Assembly (NCBI GenBank): GCA_022606425.2
Contig: JAHDVF020001467.1
Coordinates: 992,001-1,056,000 of the forward strand
Direction: 5' to 3'
DNA: 64,000 nucleotides
Source: Lepidostoma basale
Taxonomy: Eukaryota > Arthropoda > Insecta > Trichoptera > Lepidostomatidae
In this document: piece after piece, positions 44,281 through 54,365 of the stretch
How the letters are laid out: each line of letters begins with the position of its first letter
Numbering within the stretch: the stretch's first letter is position 1
Notes under the pieces: model-generated
The model's input: the letters and a program-made list of their open reading frames with translations, nothing else
Database searches by the model: none
What the model was told of the DNA's origin: nothing
Position numbers and translations under genes: made by a program

Positions 44281-44624
44281 CATTGGTTCCAAATCTTTCC
44301 TGGATGACGGCCCCCTTTAAAAGGAAACAATTTCCAGCATGCCCTTGCCCATAATCCTTAGACCAAATATTTTAATAATGTTATACATTATCTACATTTT
44401 ATCTATCTAACTATCGAGACATGTTTGATTGCGTGAATGCATCTTTGCTTACAAACTTGCAAAAATTTAATTTTTTTTTTTAATTTGTAGTTTTTTTAAT
44501 AGATACCCCACGGTCGCCCCCTAGAATACTTGAACGCCCCCTATTTAACTCTGAACTCGTAACCGCCCCCATGGAAGGCTTCAGACCCCCCTCAGGAGGG
44601 TACCGCCCCCGTTGGGAACCTATG
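44281..44624. mobile_element. hAT-type MITE with 8-bp target duplication
   Basis: Ends CATTGGTTCC and GGAACCTATG are inverted copies with one mismatch. Flanked by exact TTCTAAAG (44273-44280 and 44625-44632). 344 bp, no coding capacity. Interior has GCCCCC-rich patches. Different from the 36658 element except at the ends. Confidence 0.85.
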
Positions 44625-44639
44625 TTCTAAAGTGACAAC

Positions 44640-44935
44640 GTGTATTCGACACTTGTATCACAACATTTTTATCACAAAAAAGACTTCGAAACATGTTTAG
44701 CAAATAAATTTAAAAGAGAAAAAAACAATGCTTTATTTCACAAAAAAATCGTCTTTATGGAATTCCACAGTGTTAACACCTTGAGTTTATCTTAAAAAAT
44801 ATAAGTGCTATAGTGCGTACTTACATTTGAGTCAAAATTTCGTAACTTTAAGAGAGTGATATGTTTCGCCTTGCTAAGACATCATCAAATGTATTTGATT
44901 CATTGAACCAAAACTTCTTAGTAACTGACGTTTTT
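44640..44935. mobile_element. FB-B right arm and FB-A remnant
   Basis: 44685-44795: CTTCGAAACATGTTTAGC, AAATAAATTTAAAAGAG, then TTTATGGAATTCCACAGTG (shared block). 44858-44930: GATATGTTTCGCCTTGCTAA and AACTGACGTTTTTG of FB-A type. Confidence 0.6.
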
Positions 44936-45369
44936 GTCCAATAACAAATGCAAAGATTCATCTACAAATTAGCAGTAAAAATCAGTATCTAAATGCTGCG
45001 CGTAAAATATGTCACCCATGCTACAAATATTTACGACGTGACACCAAAGAAAATCAGGAGATATAATTTTAATGAGTTCATTATTCTCTTATTGCCGTCA
45101 TTACGTCCCCGCCACCCAGATCGCATTACGCCAAGATGACCATTCGATAATAAATACCGGTTAATGTGGTAAAATAACAATCCATCCCTTCACAGGGTGA
45201 CCGAAGAGCACTCATCTAATGGTCAATTTAATCTGCCCTTATCAAGTGACCTCCGATCTTCGACCAAACAAATATAATTGCATAAGGGAAGAATGAATTA
45301 GTACTCGATTGGGGCAGTTGCAATAAAGAGGTGATCTATGCGTTTGTATGGTTGTACTCCGTTCTCTTT
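44936..45369. other. Unique stretch, possible conserved noncoding island
   Basis: No gene. 45000-45330 is single-copy and of mixed composition. Confidence 0.35.
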
Positions 45370-45570
45370 TTTTCGGCTTGTCATTTTCCATTATTTGGGG
45401 TCGGCTGTCCTAATACGACTATGCCAAGCTTCACACTTCTGAGTCATCTGGCTGTCCAGTCATAGCACCCTCAGTTCATTCTGCCCACGGATATCCACGT
45501 TGCAGGACACCGACCAAGACCTCTCCTTCCATCTTCCAGTTGCAGGGCCTTATGGACAATCTAATATGTT
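45370..45570. repeat. Old LINE-like repeat fragment
   Basis: CCATTATTTGGGGTCGGCTG and GACTATGCCAAGC resemble a common insect LINE 3' region; heavily decayed and no frame. Confidence 0.4.
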
Positions 45571-45584
45571 ATATATAAGTATTA

Positions 45585-46305
45585 AAAGGGCTGCGGCAGG
45601 CAACAAAGTGAATGGTGCACTTAAAGTTGTCATCGCAAACAAAAGCCTATCCAAAAAAAATAAAAAATGACATTGCATAATGATGATCTTGTATCGACCC
45701 TAATGTATGGAAGCGAAGCATGGAACTGGCAAAAGAAGAATGAAATTAGAATAAATGCAGTAGAAATGAGATCTCTAATTGCAGTAGAAATGAGATCTCT
45801 TAGACGAATGTTTAAAAAAATTTTTTGATAGAATGTCGAATGAAAATATAAGAAGTGAATGCGGTGCGAATAAAATATGAACAAAATAATGAAAGGATCA
45901 CTAAGATGGTTTGGACACGTGAAAATAATTATTTATGAAAGACTTTTATAAAATGTATATGTTAACGATGTAAATGGAACTAGAAATCGAGGAAAACCGA
46001 GCAAAACGTAACACGATAAAATAAATTAAATATTGAATGTCAGCCACGTGAGTAGTCGAAGAAATCGACGTGCGTGCATGACACGATGTATGAATACACA
46101 CAATATATTATTTTACCTGTTCTCAATAGATTCCTTAAAAGATAATTTTGTCATGTCTGTTGATGAAATAAACTGATATGATTTGATTTGATTTGAATGT
46201 TGAGGAAGCGAGAGAAGTATGTCAGGCAAGAAAAGTGTCTCAGACCATTATTTTTGCCTACCCCTTCGGGGAGACGGCGTGATGGTTAGTTAGTTAGTTA
46301 AATTA
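45585..46305 (+). mobile_element. RT-1 copy, longest here, interrupted
   Basis: Reaches farther upstream than other copies: RAAAGNKVNGALK, then YGSEAWNW (GTATGGAAGCGAAGCATGGA). A 30-bp segment with GCAGTAGAAATGAGATCTCT is duplicated at 45749-45800. Many frameshifts. A 98-bp element interrupts it at 46096-46193, and it ends with a TTAG tail at 46285-46300. Confidence 0.8.
46096..46193 (+). mobile_element. Short LINE/SINE 3' tail with ATTTG repeats
   Basis: 98 bp inserted in RT-1 with 5-bp duplications TGAAT (46091-46095 and 46194-46198). It ends AAACTGATATGATTTGATTT, the tail style of common lepidopteran non-LTR elements. Exact limits are ambiguous because the tail repeats. Confidence 0.75.
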
Positions 46306-46407
46306 GTACTTCTCTCTGTGTCATAAAATATTGTTGAAATTGGTACAAGAAATTTTTATGAGATCATTTGACTTGTAATACTGTATTTTAAAATGATTTA
46401 TGATATG

Positions 46408-46485
46408 CTTATGTCTTTAACACTGTGTTCCATAATAACGAATCGAATTAATTAAAACACTGTTTTTTCCACTTTTGAAGCAGCG
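46408..46485. mobile_element. FB-B left end with inverted shared block
   Basis: TAACACTGTGTTCCATAATA, then AATTAATTAAAACACTG and TTTTTTCCACTTTTGA. It shows that the block can also lie, inverted, at the left end, so full-length FB-B is symmetric. Confidence 0.65.
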
Positions 46486-46486
46486 A

Positions 46487-46712
46487 TAAAATACTTAAAA
46501 ATTTAAACAATATAGAGGAAAACCGTGACACTACCAACAAATCAAAAAAATTACGATATCATTGTATTATTATATCTTAGAGAAATCAACATGCACGCTT
46601 AAAACGATATATGAAGATTGAAGATGCTAGATAAGTAAGTCGGAATTGAATAGAATTGTGTCCATTGTTTTTACCCCTTTTGGGAAAAAACGTGTTATTT
46701 GTTTGTTTATTT
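46487..46712 (+). mobile_element. RT-1 fragment, very degraded
   Basis: ATATAGAGGAAAACCGTG, AATCAACATGCACGC, ACGATATATGAAGATTGAAG and TTTTTACCCCTTTTGGG follow RT-1 order. Confidence 0.5.
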
Positions 46713-46758
46713 CTGTTAATTTACGAATGATAATTCGTATCACCTTTTATGAAACACC

Positions 46759-47200
46759 AAAAAAATAACGAATAAAGGTCCATTTACACTGGACAGTCAT
46801 CAGCCGATACCGACACGTCACGAGTTTGCGTTGAGCAAATAATCGTTTTGTTTGTTTTGATGATGTCTTGTTACTTTTATTTAATGCCGATTCCGTTTAT
46901 AATATTATATTTAAATTCCGAGATAATCGCCTTCTCCACTGCAAATTTAAATGGTAGTAAAAATGGTATTCAGTAAAAAAAAATATATACTGTAGTAAAC
47001 ACGTCCTGATAAATATTGATCATTTTTATTAAGTGTCAATGTTATGTAGGTAGGTGCTTTCATCGACAACCCTCGACGGCGATTTTATTATAGAATTTGA
47101 GATAACGAGTCGGTGATATTCAAGGCTATTTTTATCGTGACGTGTCGGTATCGGCTGATGACTGTCCAGTGTAAATGGACATTTATTCGTTATTTTTTTT
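46759..47200. mobile_element. FB-M MITE with long inverted ends
   Basis: Ends about 66 bp long, nearly identical when inverted: AAAAAAATAACGAATAAAGG then TCCATTTACACTGGACAGTC. The interior of ~310 bp has no frame. A second family member lies at 54157-54365. Confidence 0.8.
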
Positions 47201-47269
47201 GAGTACGTATGATGAAATTTATTTTACCAAAATATTCTGAAAATTTATAAACTGGTTTGTCGTTGTTTC

Positions 47270-47720
47270 AATAATCTGTCAATGCCAGCCAGCCTAGCAA
47301 AACCTGTCACTGTTGAGTCAAGACAAAAGTGGATATGCTTGTTAAAAACACTGTTTTATTGTTTTATTGTAAAAACAAAAACTGGTCCAAATTATAGCAT
47401 GTGAATAGGTATAGATTGAAACTACCATATAAAGGGTGGTGTTACAGATTAACATACATACAACTTCCAAAAAATTGTTAGACATAGTGGTCATAAGAAA
47501 AGATGGAATGGGGAATGTTGTATTACATAAAGCGTGCGCTTAACCCAACCAATGACAGGTCATAAGTCCTGTAAACGCCTCGATCACCATATTCTGTTTC
47601 CAATTCGCGTCTTCGTCTCTATTGAGATACAATTAACCGTTTTATTATATTATTATTTAAAAGAAATTCCAAAAAGAATTTTCAGAAAAATCATTAGATT
47701 ATCTCAACAACTCATTAGCT
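47270..47720 (+). mobile_element. FB-H element split by FB-P
   Basis: AATCTGTCAATGCCAGCCAG, CTAGCAAAACCTGTCACTG, AAGACAAAAGTGGATATGC, then after the FB-P piece GAATTTTCAGAAAAATCATT. The core is CTGTCAA with GAAA changed to AAAA. Confidence 0.6.
47450..47636 (-). mobile_element. FB-P right arm only
   Basis: GTTAGACATAGTGGTCATAA through GCGTCTTCGTCTCTATTGAG to ATACAATTAACC. Inserted in FB-H. Confidence 0.7.
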
Positions 47721-48369
47721 TTATTTTATGTGTGCGTAACTAATTCACCAAAGAAGCAAACATAAAAGCATTTTCTACGTACCAAAAATACTTAAGAATC
47801 AGATGAATTTTAAATCCAATTAACCTTCTCGAATAGTCCCGCAATCTGGATTCATACTTCGGTAATAACAGCGAGGTACTTTTATGATCTTCGCAGTTAC
47901 AGCATCCACACGCTGTCCTTTGATACAGCGATGAATAAAGAGTTTTAATCTTGTTTTCCTATCCTCCCCCATCCCCTCTCCGCCCTCCGGTGCCCTCCCA
48001 TCCCTTTGAGTCCACAGCACGGTGTGTATTTCCCTTTTTCGCTATTTTCTGTTCTTTGTGGGCCCTCTTTGTTTTTCATTTACCATTGCTCAGTATGCTT
48101 TGACTTCTGCGAACAGGGATTGGAAAATGTCATCCAATGAGTGTGAAAATACGGTGAACGGTTTAAAATTCAAACCATTCACCGTCTTTTCAATTTGTTT
48201 CAAGACGTTTTAATATGCTTTATATGTTATGTATGAAAAATACAGTTAACAATACTAAAAACCTTATTTTGCATTTTTAAAACTATGTAATAATTAACGT
48301 ATTTTGATTAGTGATGTATAAATATTCTATCAATTAAGTATAATTTCGAAATACCTATGGAACGCATAG
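47721..48369. other. Unique stretch
   Basis: No gene. 47815-48015 is GC-richer with an unsupported 66-codon minus-strand frame. 48140-48190 is a short hairpin (GTGAACGGTTTAAAATTC and its inverse). Confidence 0.4.
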
Positions 48370-48515
48370 AAAACGAAAGATTAATTATGAAAGTACATAC
48401 GTAAATGATGTGAATGGAGAACGGAGTAGAAGAAGACCAAGGAAAACACGGTATGACTAAATGAATCAAATTTTAAGGATTGGCATGTTAGAGGTCGGAA
48501 GAAATTATTATTATT
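48370..48515 (+). mobile_element. RT-1 fragment, degraded
   Basis: AATGATGTGAATGGAGAACG, AGAAGACCAAGGAAAACACG and GAGGTCGGAAGAAATT in RT-1 order. Confidence 0.55.
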
Positions 48516-48627
48516 ATTCATATACCTAACTAATTTTTCTTTGTTTGCAATGTCCTTTACGTAAAAACCACATTTTTAAATATGCAAAGATACAGCAGGT
48601 GCAAAATAGATATAATATGGAATACAT

Positions 48628-49135
48628 TACAACAACAACAACAACAACAAACCATCACGCCGTTTCCCCGCAGGGGTAGGCAGAGAGAATGGACCGCCAC
48701 ACTACTCTATCCTGGCACACCTCTCTAGATTCCTCCACATTCATACATCGAGTCATACACGCACGTCGATTCTTCTGGCTTCTGACATGACCAACTTTTA
48801 ATATTTGATTAATTTGGTCATGCCATGTTTTCCTCGGTCTACCTCGACTCCTTACTCCATTTACATTGTTAACGTATACTTTTTAACCATTCTTTCTTCA
48901 CCCATGCGCTCCATATGTCCGAACCAACGAAGCGAACCTTTCATAATTTTGTTCATAATACCTTCTTTCGCTCTACACTCCTTCCTAATATCAGCATTTG
49001 AGATTCTGTCGTACATCGTTCTACCACACATACGTCTTAGGGACCTCATCTCTACCGCATTTATTCTGCTCTCATCTTTCTTCTGCCAGTTCTATGCTTC
49101 GCTTTCATACATAAGGGTTGGAACCAGAACATTAC
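48628..49135 (-). mobile_element. RT-1 subfamily copy with GTT tail
   Basis: Complement of RT-1 from the VLVPTL region (GGTTGGAACCAGAAC) to the end. Peptide RSLRRMCGRTMYDRISNADI, FGHMERMGEERMVKK. The tail is a GTT repeat (ACAACAACAACAACAAC on +), not TTAG. Frameshifted near 48890. Confidence 0.8.
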
Positions 49136-49422
49136 AAGTGATGTGATTATATTATAAAAAGCACAAATTCATTAAAAAAGTTCTATAGTATAATATTAAA
49201 AATATGTAAATGCCATGTGTGAATTTCATAGAAATATATATTTAGAGTCGAAATGTGTCTTCATATATTATATCATCTATACGATTTCTAAAACATTATC
49301 ACTAAAGATATTAATTTGAATATTGTGTTTTATGTTTTTGAAAAAAAAACACTAATATACACATGCTATATAAATTATGTACGAATGTATGGTAATTAAA
49401 AATGTAAAAAACTTACTATCAC
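49136..49422. other. AT-rich stretch
   Basis: Nothing recognised. Confidence 0.4.
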
Positions 49423-49470
49423 GTCATTTACCCGAAGATGTAGGCAAAAGGATGGACTGGCACACTGTAA
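49423..49470 (-). mobile_element. RT-1 3' end only
   Basis: ATCACGTCATTTACCCGAAG and GTAGGCAAAAGGATGGACTG; the shortest RT-1 piece here. Confidence 0.5.
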
Positions 49471-49495
49471 TTATATATTTACATACATTTTGACC

Positions 49496-49950
49496 CAAAA
49501 CTTAAGTCTTCAACCAGTGCGTCTTGCCAGTCATGACGTACGGAGCCGAGACGTGGACACTGGCAAAATATCTAGTCTACAGATTCAAGGTCGCCTAACG
49601 CGCCATGGAAAGAGCCATGCTTGGAATAACCTTGAGGGACAGATTTAAAAACGAATTTATTCGACAACAAACCAAGGTGACTGAGGTGGCTCTGAGGATG
49701 GGCGGGCTGAAGTAGCGATGAGCTGGCCATATCTGTCGGAGAACCGACGGCCGATGGGGGAGACGGGTTCTAGATGAGAGACCGCGTACAGGATTCCGCA
49801 GAGTTGGACGTCCTCCTGCCCGCTGGACTGACGATCTGAAGAGGATTGCTGGACATGGATGAATGGGAGGCGGCAATGGATAGGGGGCAGTGGCGTGCTT
49901 TGGGAGAGGCCTTCATTCAGCAGTGGATGACAGGCGGCTGATGATGTGAT
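49496..49950 (+). mobile_element. RT-6 fragment (RTE-like LINE 3' end)
   Basis: VFNQCVLPVMTYGAETWTLA, RAMERAMLGITLRDRFKNE, FIRQQTKVTEVALRMGGLK, stops at the K-W-x-W position, AGHICRRTDGRWGRRVL and GRPPARWTDDLKRIAGHG. This is the thumb and C-terminus of a very common insect RTE-like family. Three or more stops. Confidence 0.85.
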
Positions 49951-50439
49951 GTGTAACATTTTCAAAATTTATGTACGCAATAACATGTTTCGTGTTTTGT
50001 CAAAAGTTTTTTTTAAACATATTTGAAGTTTCTACATTCAACAAATCGTTTTTATGCATATTTTAATAAACTGTTTTCGTTTATTACAACTTATAAAAGT
50101 GTACTATAGTTAACATATGGATAATTTTTGAATATTTTTTAAATGATAGATTTTTTTTTTCAGTTAGCGATGAAAATATATAACTTGCCTGCCCTGTCCC
50201 GGATACGTGTTGAATTTGTGAATCTCGAAGCGAGAGTAATCTGCCCTTGCCAAAGGGTCTTGTAAATATTTCCCGAGATGAAATTGAATAATCAGTTCTG
50301 TATAGAGAGAGGCTTCCTAAACTTTTTTGGACGCGATGATTTTATAAAAAGTATTAAATATCCACTAAATATTCTTATTTTATATATGTTTTATTTTTTT
50401 ATTTATTAGTTTTTAATTCTTCTATGTTCGCCTACTTTG
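49951..50439. other. AT-rich stretch
   Basis: No gene. A scrap CAATAACATGTTTCGTGTTTTG near 49980-50005 may be an FB-D-like arm. Confidence 0.35.
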
Positions 50440-50590
50440 TGTTGTAGATGTTTTATTTGTATTTTTTTTTTTTTTTATATACTTTGTATATATACAACAT
50501 TAACTAAAAACTTTTTTTAGTAAATATCAGACATGTTTCGGACAACCTGGTTCTTCCTCAATGATATTATAAAGTTTTTTTATTATTCGC
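50440..50590 (-). mobile_element. FB-C foldback, left arm
   Basis: On the minus strand AATATCA, TTGAGGA, AGAACC-type hairpin, GTCC, GAAACATGTC, TGATATT. Stem I (ATATCA with TGATAT) is fully paired although its bases differ from the 52309 copy; C3 is T. Confidence 0.65.
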
Positions 50591-51716
50591 TATTCATTAT
50601 TTATTATTATTAATTATTTATTCGAATTCTTATTTTAATTCAATTTTTTTTCTCTTATAATATTTATATGCATTTTTGCTACAAGAAACATCTATAACTC
50701 ATTGTGTATTCAGTAATGTATAATAATTTTATTTAAATTTTTAAAGAGGTTCATGATTAAAAATCGTTTAATTACATATTTTCCCAAATAATTTCAACAA
50801 TTCAACTAAAAAAATTGTATTAGTGAATACTGTTTTTCAATGAAGGAATATTTACTTGATATAATGTATAAGAATTGTAAATAGAAAACAAATGTACATG
50901 TCATACATAAATTTTTATTCCACTTGATCTTATCGATGTATTCAGTACTATAATATGTATCTTACCAATTAGGAAACTCAATACAATATTCTGGAAATAC
51001 CAGATGGTAGCAAGCTAGTGAAATAATCTAAATACGTATATAAAGAAAAACAATTATAACTCCTACCAAAAAACTTCTGTCAATAATCAACGTTAAATTT
51101 GTAAAGTAATATTATAATCAACGTACGTCAAGTGAAAGAAATCCATAATTATATTTGATAACCTCTGGTCCAGGGGAGAGTTACTCGCGATCGGTCTTCG
51201 CGGAAAATTAATATGCCTCTTCCTCCGTTTTATTCTGCAAAAGATAAAAGTTTAATGAATTACGGTCCATATCTCTCCCCGGATCTAATGTTAACGTTAA
51301 AGGAGTTTACGTAATGGCGAAATTGGAGGAACTGTCCAAATTATTAACAATAGATTTAATGAAATATGGAGTCCCGCCGAATCGGGATTCCGTTTGATCC
51401 TTTGTGTATTTTAACCAACTGTAAAGGTATCAAAGTCATGAATTCGATGTTAATTAAGATTTGCAAATTGGAATAAAAACAAATCGTTAATTAATAAAGT
51501 TTTATCTTCGCAATGGCGGCTTGTATTTATTTTCGGAGAAATTATTTAATGATAAAAAGTTTCGTGTTTATAAAACCGAAATAGAAAATCCTCGACTGTT
51601 CAACTCTTCCGACGTTTTTGATATGGATTTAAATACAGTCCAACAGTGGCGAATCGGAAACTTTATTGAGTTTATACATTTCATTAAGTGTTACAGTGAG
51701 AGTAAGATTATTTTAT
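50591..51716. other. Unique stretch, possible conserved noncoding island
   Basis: No gene. 51115-51470 is single-copy and less AT-rich. The 75-codon frame at 51521 overlaps a SINE-1 start and is not supported. Confidence 0.35.
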
Positions 51717-51865
51717 ATCGGGCGGTGGTATTGGGGACAGAATTCTGATCATCAGAACTGATTCAAAGTTTATGGGTTCAAGCTTGGACAAGACCAAATT
51801 CCTTCTTCATAATAATGTTGTGATATTTTCTGCACGTATCGAAGATTGTACAATATAATTCTTTC
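51717..51865 (+). mobile_element. SINE-1 copy
   Basis: CGGGCGGTGGTATTGGGGAC (A box region), TGGGTTCAAGCTTGGAC (B box region), then TTCCTTCTTCATAATAATG and GAAGATTGTACAATATAATT. Confidence 0.7.
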
Positions 51866-52037
51866 ACCCTTGATTTAAATCTTTGGTTTGTACGTCTCGC
51901 ACTCACACTAGTCGTAATACTTTCATCCTCCCTTGTACTACCACCATACATTTCCACGAAATTCTCCATCGGTCTTGTAGAAATATTTAAATCAAATTTA
52001 TCAATTTCTTCTATGTTCGCCATACTTTGTGTTGTAG

Positions 52038-52408
52038 ATGTTTTATTTGTCTTTTTCTTTTTATGTACTTTGTATATACAACACAATTAAAATTACATAT
52101 CAGACATGTATCGGACAACCAGTCCTTCTTCGGTGATACATATTAAAAATATTTTAAAATTGTTTACAAATATGATCAATTTTGACAGATGTTATAAAGT
52201 AAATCTTTAAGGATATATTTAGGTTCCAAAATAAATCTTTATCTGTCAAAATTGATCTTAATTGTAAACAATTTTATAATATTTTTAATGTATATCTTTA
52301 TAATATAATATGTATCACTGAAGATGGACTGGTTGTCCGAAACATGTCTGATATGTAATTTTAATAGTGTTGTATATACAAAATACATAAAAAAGGAAAA
52401 GCAAATTA
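52038..52408. mobile_element. FB-C foldback, complete
   Basis: Left arm TTGTAGATGTTTTATTTGTC to GGACAACCAGTCCTTCTTCGG; right arm TATCACTGAAGATGGACTGG to GTGTTGTATATACAAAATAC. The inner spacer also folds (GTTTACAAATATGATCAATT and its inverse). The left arm's module has CCGAAGA and GATA changes; the right arm's is intact. Confidence 0.8.
52309..52357 (+). ncRNA. Candidate hammerhead-ribozyme motif
   Basis: Stem I: TATGTATCA (52309-52317) pairs with TGATATGTA (52349-52357), nine pairs including two G-U. Core CTGAAGA (52318-52324) fits the invariant CUGANGA. One extra T at 52325, then stem II GGAC/GTCC (52326-52329 with 52335-52338). Then GAAA (52339-52342). ACATGT (52342-52347) is self-complementary and could form stem III between two molecules or two arms. 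C at 52348 gives a GUC cleavage triplet. The layout is the short-stem-III form known in Penelope-like elements. The bulged T and lack of tertiary-contact data leave activity open. Confidence 0.55.
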
Positions 52409-52486
52409 AATTTATCAACTTTTCCAAAAGAAATGCTTGGATCCATGATATACGTGTATAATTTCTGGATTCGTTAGTACTAGTAA

Positions 52487-52618
52487 AATAAATGCAGATA
52501 AAATGAGATTTCTTGGACGAATGTGTAGTAAAACTGCATATGATAGAGTGTCAAATGCATTTTTTTCATCAATGAATGCAGAGTAAATGAAATCGTTAAG
52601 AACAAAATAATGAAATTT
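52487..52618 (+). mobile_element. RT-1 upstream fragment, degraded
   Basis: AATAAATGCAGATAAAATGA, GACGAATGTGTAGTAAAACT and GATAGAGTGTCAAATGCA follow RT-1 order. Confidence 0.6.
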
Positions 52619-52621
52619 CCA

Positions 52622-52715
52622 CTATAACACGACCTTCTTGGTAGAGTGGTTACAAGGTCACAGGAAGATCACAGGTTCGATTCCCGGCAATGATTGGGTG
52701 ATTCTCACACTATCT
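52622..52715 (+). mobile_element. SINE-2 copy with intact promoter boxes
   Basis: A box TGGTAGAGTGG (52639-52649) and a consensus B box GGTTCGATTCC (52674-52684), then CTCACACTATCTTTG. tRNA-derived head, the best match among the four copies. Not a tRNA gene, because the same body is repeated with the same 3' part. Confidence 0.75.
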
Positions 52716-52880
52716 TTGAGAAGTGCAGAGCGACCGCAACTACGGTGGAAGGATGACCTGAACAGACATGTCGGAATAACCTGAAAGCAGTCTGCAGAAG
52801 ACAGAATGACATGGAAGTGAATGTCGGAGGCCTTTGTCCAGGAGTGGATGGGAATAGGCTGAGGAAGAAGAAGAAATAAA
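52716..52880 (+). mobile_element. RT-8 LINE 3' end
   Basis: Peptide RPQLRWKDDLNRHVGIT, stop, then EAFVQEWMGIG and a GAAGAAGAAG tail (52863-52874). The R-W-x-D-D-L and the final W resemble RT-6-type ends. Confidence 0.55.
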
Positions 52881-52954
52881 TAATAATAAATAACACAAAA
52901 TTTTTCATTTGTTCCAATGACAATTTGAATAATTTCTTCAATATTATTTTAAAG

Positions 52955-53440
52955 TTCTTGCTGGTTAAGTGCCTAATTACAGCTAATTTAAAAAACGGTA
53001 GATACGTGTAACATAAATTAAATAAACACAAAAGTCCGGATCGTCCATGTCAACATGTGCAACATCGAAAAAAACATTATGTGCTAAATTTAAAAAACGG
53101 TGGATTCGAGGAACATAAATTAAATAGACAATATATGCACCATCTAAAAAGAACATTTTGTGTTCAATTATTTTTGTTTTGTTATTTTATTTTATATCAT
53201 TGTATTTTATATTATTGTATTTTATATTATTTGTTTTAGATTTATTTTGTGGGTGTTGGACAATCGAAGTGTGCGCGGGAGATGCCTATTGGTGGCGATG
53301 AGGTTCGCAACCCATCACACCGCGTCTCCCGCGGGGCGAAAAGAGAAGGATGGAGGGCCGCATCAGTAAAAGTGTGACAGTCCATTCTTTCTGCTTACCC
53401 TTTCGGGGAGACGGCGTGATGGTTAGTTAGTTAGTTAGTT
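52955..53440 (+). mobile_element. SINE-R copy, long form
   Basis: Upstream module AGTGCCTAATTACAGCT and AACACAAAAGTCCGGATCG; a duplicated AACATAAATTAAATA segment; T-rich spacer with repeated TTGTATTTTATATTA; body with B-box-like GGTTCGCAACC (53302-53312). The RT-1-like end starts at 53372, with a TTAG tail to 53440. Confidence 0.8.
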
Positions 53441-54150
53441 TTATAAATAAAACTTTTTGTATCTCTTTTTTTATGAAGCTCGTATAAGTTTGACATTTTA
53501 TGAAGCTTGTATGAGTCACAAATATCACCTCATATTTCGACAATTATTTCTACAAGCGTTTGGAGCGGTTCGTAGAGCGAGGGAAGCTTGGAAGGGCACC
53601 AAGCACATTTGTCAAACTAATGTCCTATGTAGGCCTTTCGTTACTTTGGTGAATGTCCCGGGCATAGGCAGAAGCCGCCATACTGCGTGAGTTACTCGTC
53701 ACTGGATGCGGTTCCATCTCCATTCCGACTTTATCATGTATACATTTTTTAACATTTTGAATTTAGAAAACATTGTTTTATATTTAATTTTTTTGCAATA
53801 ATTATTGTACTTTTTATTATTTTATATTGTTCTAAGATAGAGAAGAGTGGCATGTAATCAGCAGAATAGAGAAAGCTAACAAAGAAAGAAGAAGAAGATT
53901 TATTTTTAATGCAATTTATTTTTCTTGTATTATGAGTGATTTTTGTTGATGTCCTAATATGGCGAATCTCTTAACCCTTTTATTTATTGTCTTATAATAT
54001 ACTATAAATAGTCCGTTTAATTGTGTTCTCATTAATTTTATTTTTTACTTAACAAAAATTAAATAGATAGAGACAGCGAGTTTCTGTTTTAATATTTTTA
54101 CGTGGATTCTCCAAATTCAAAAATTTTCATGTCTATTAATTATATTTCTA
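53441..54150. other. Mostly unique stretch
   Basis: No gene. 53555-53720 is GC-richer; a GAAGAAGAAG run at 53888-53898 may be the tail of an old LINE. Confidence 0.35.
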
Positions 54151-54156
54151 AACTTC

Positions 54157-54365
54157 CATTTACACTGGATAGTGACCGTAACGTCACTGATTCGTTCTCA
54201 AATACTATAATAAAATCACCATCGGGAGAGTTGATAAGTGTCAGTTTTACGTCTGCGCATCTCTTGTTAATTCTATTATAGCATTTGAGATAACGAGTCT
54301 GTGGGATTCATGGCGGAGACGTTACGGTACCATTACGGTCACTGTCCAGTGTAAATGGACCTTAA
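54157..54365. mobile_element. FB-M MITE, short form
   Basis: Ends CTTCCATTTACACTGGATAG and CTGTCCAGTGTAAATGGACC, then TGACCGTAACG and CGTTACGG. Interior TTTGAGATAACGAGTC is shared with 46759-47200. Confidence 0.75.

Noticed and set aside
45370..45570. Host coding exon
   Set aside because: Composition is exon-like, but the sequence resembles a common insect repeat and no open frame or splice sites are present.
52639..52690. tRNA gene
   Set aside because: Consensus boxes, but the head is joined to the same 3' body in four dispersed copies and the cloverleaf is incomplete.
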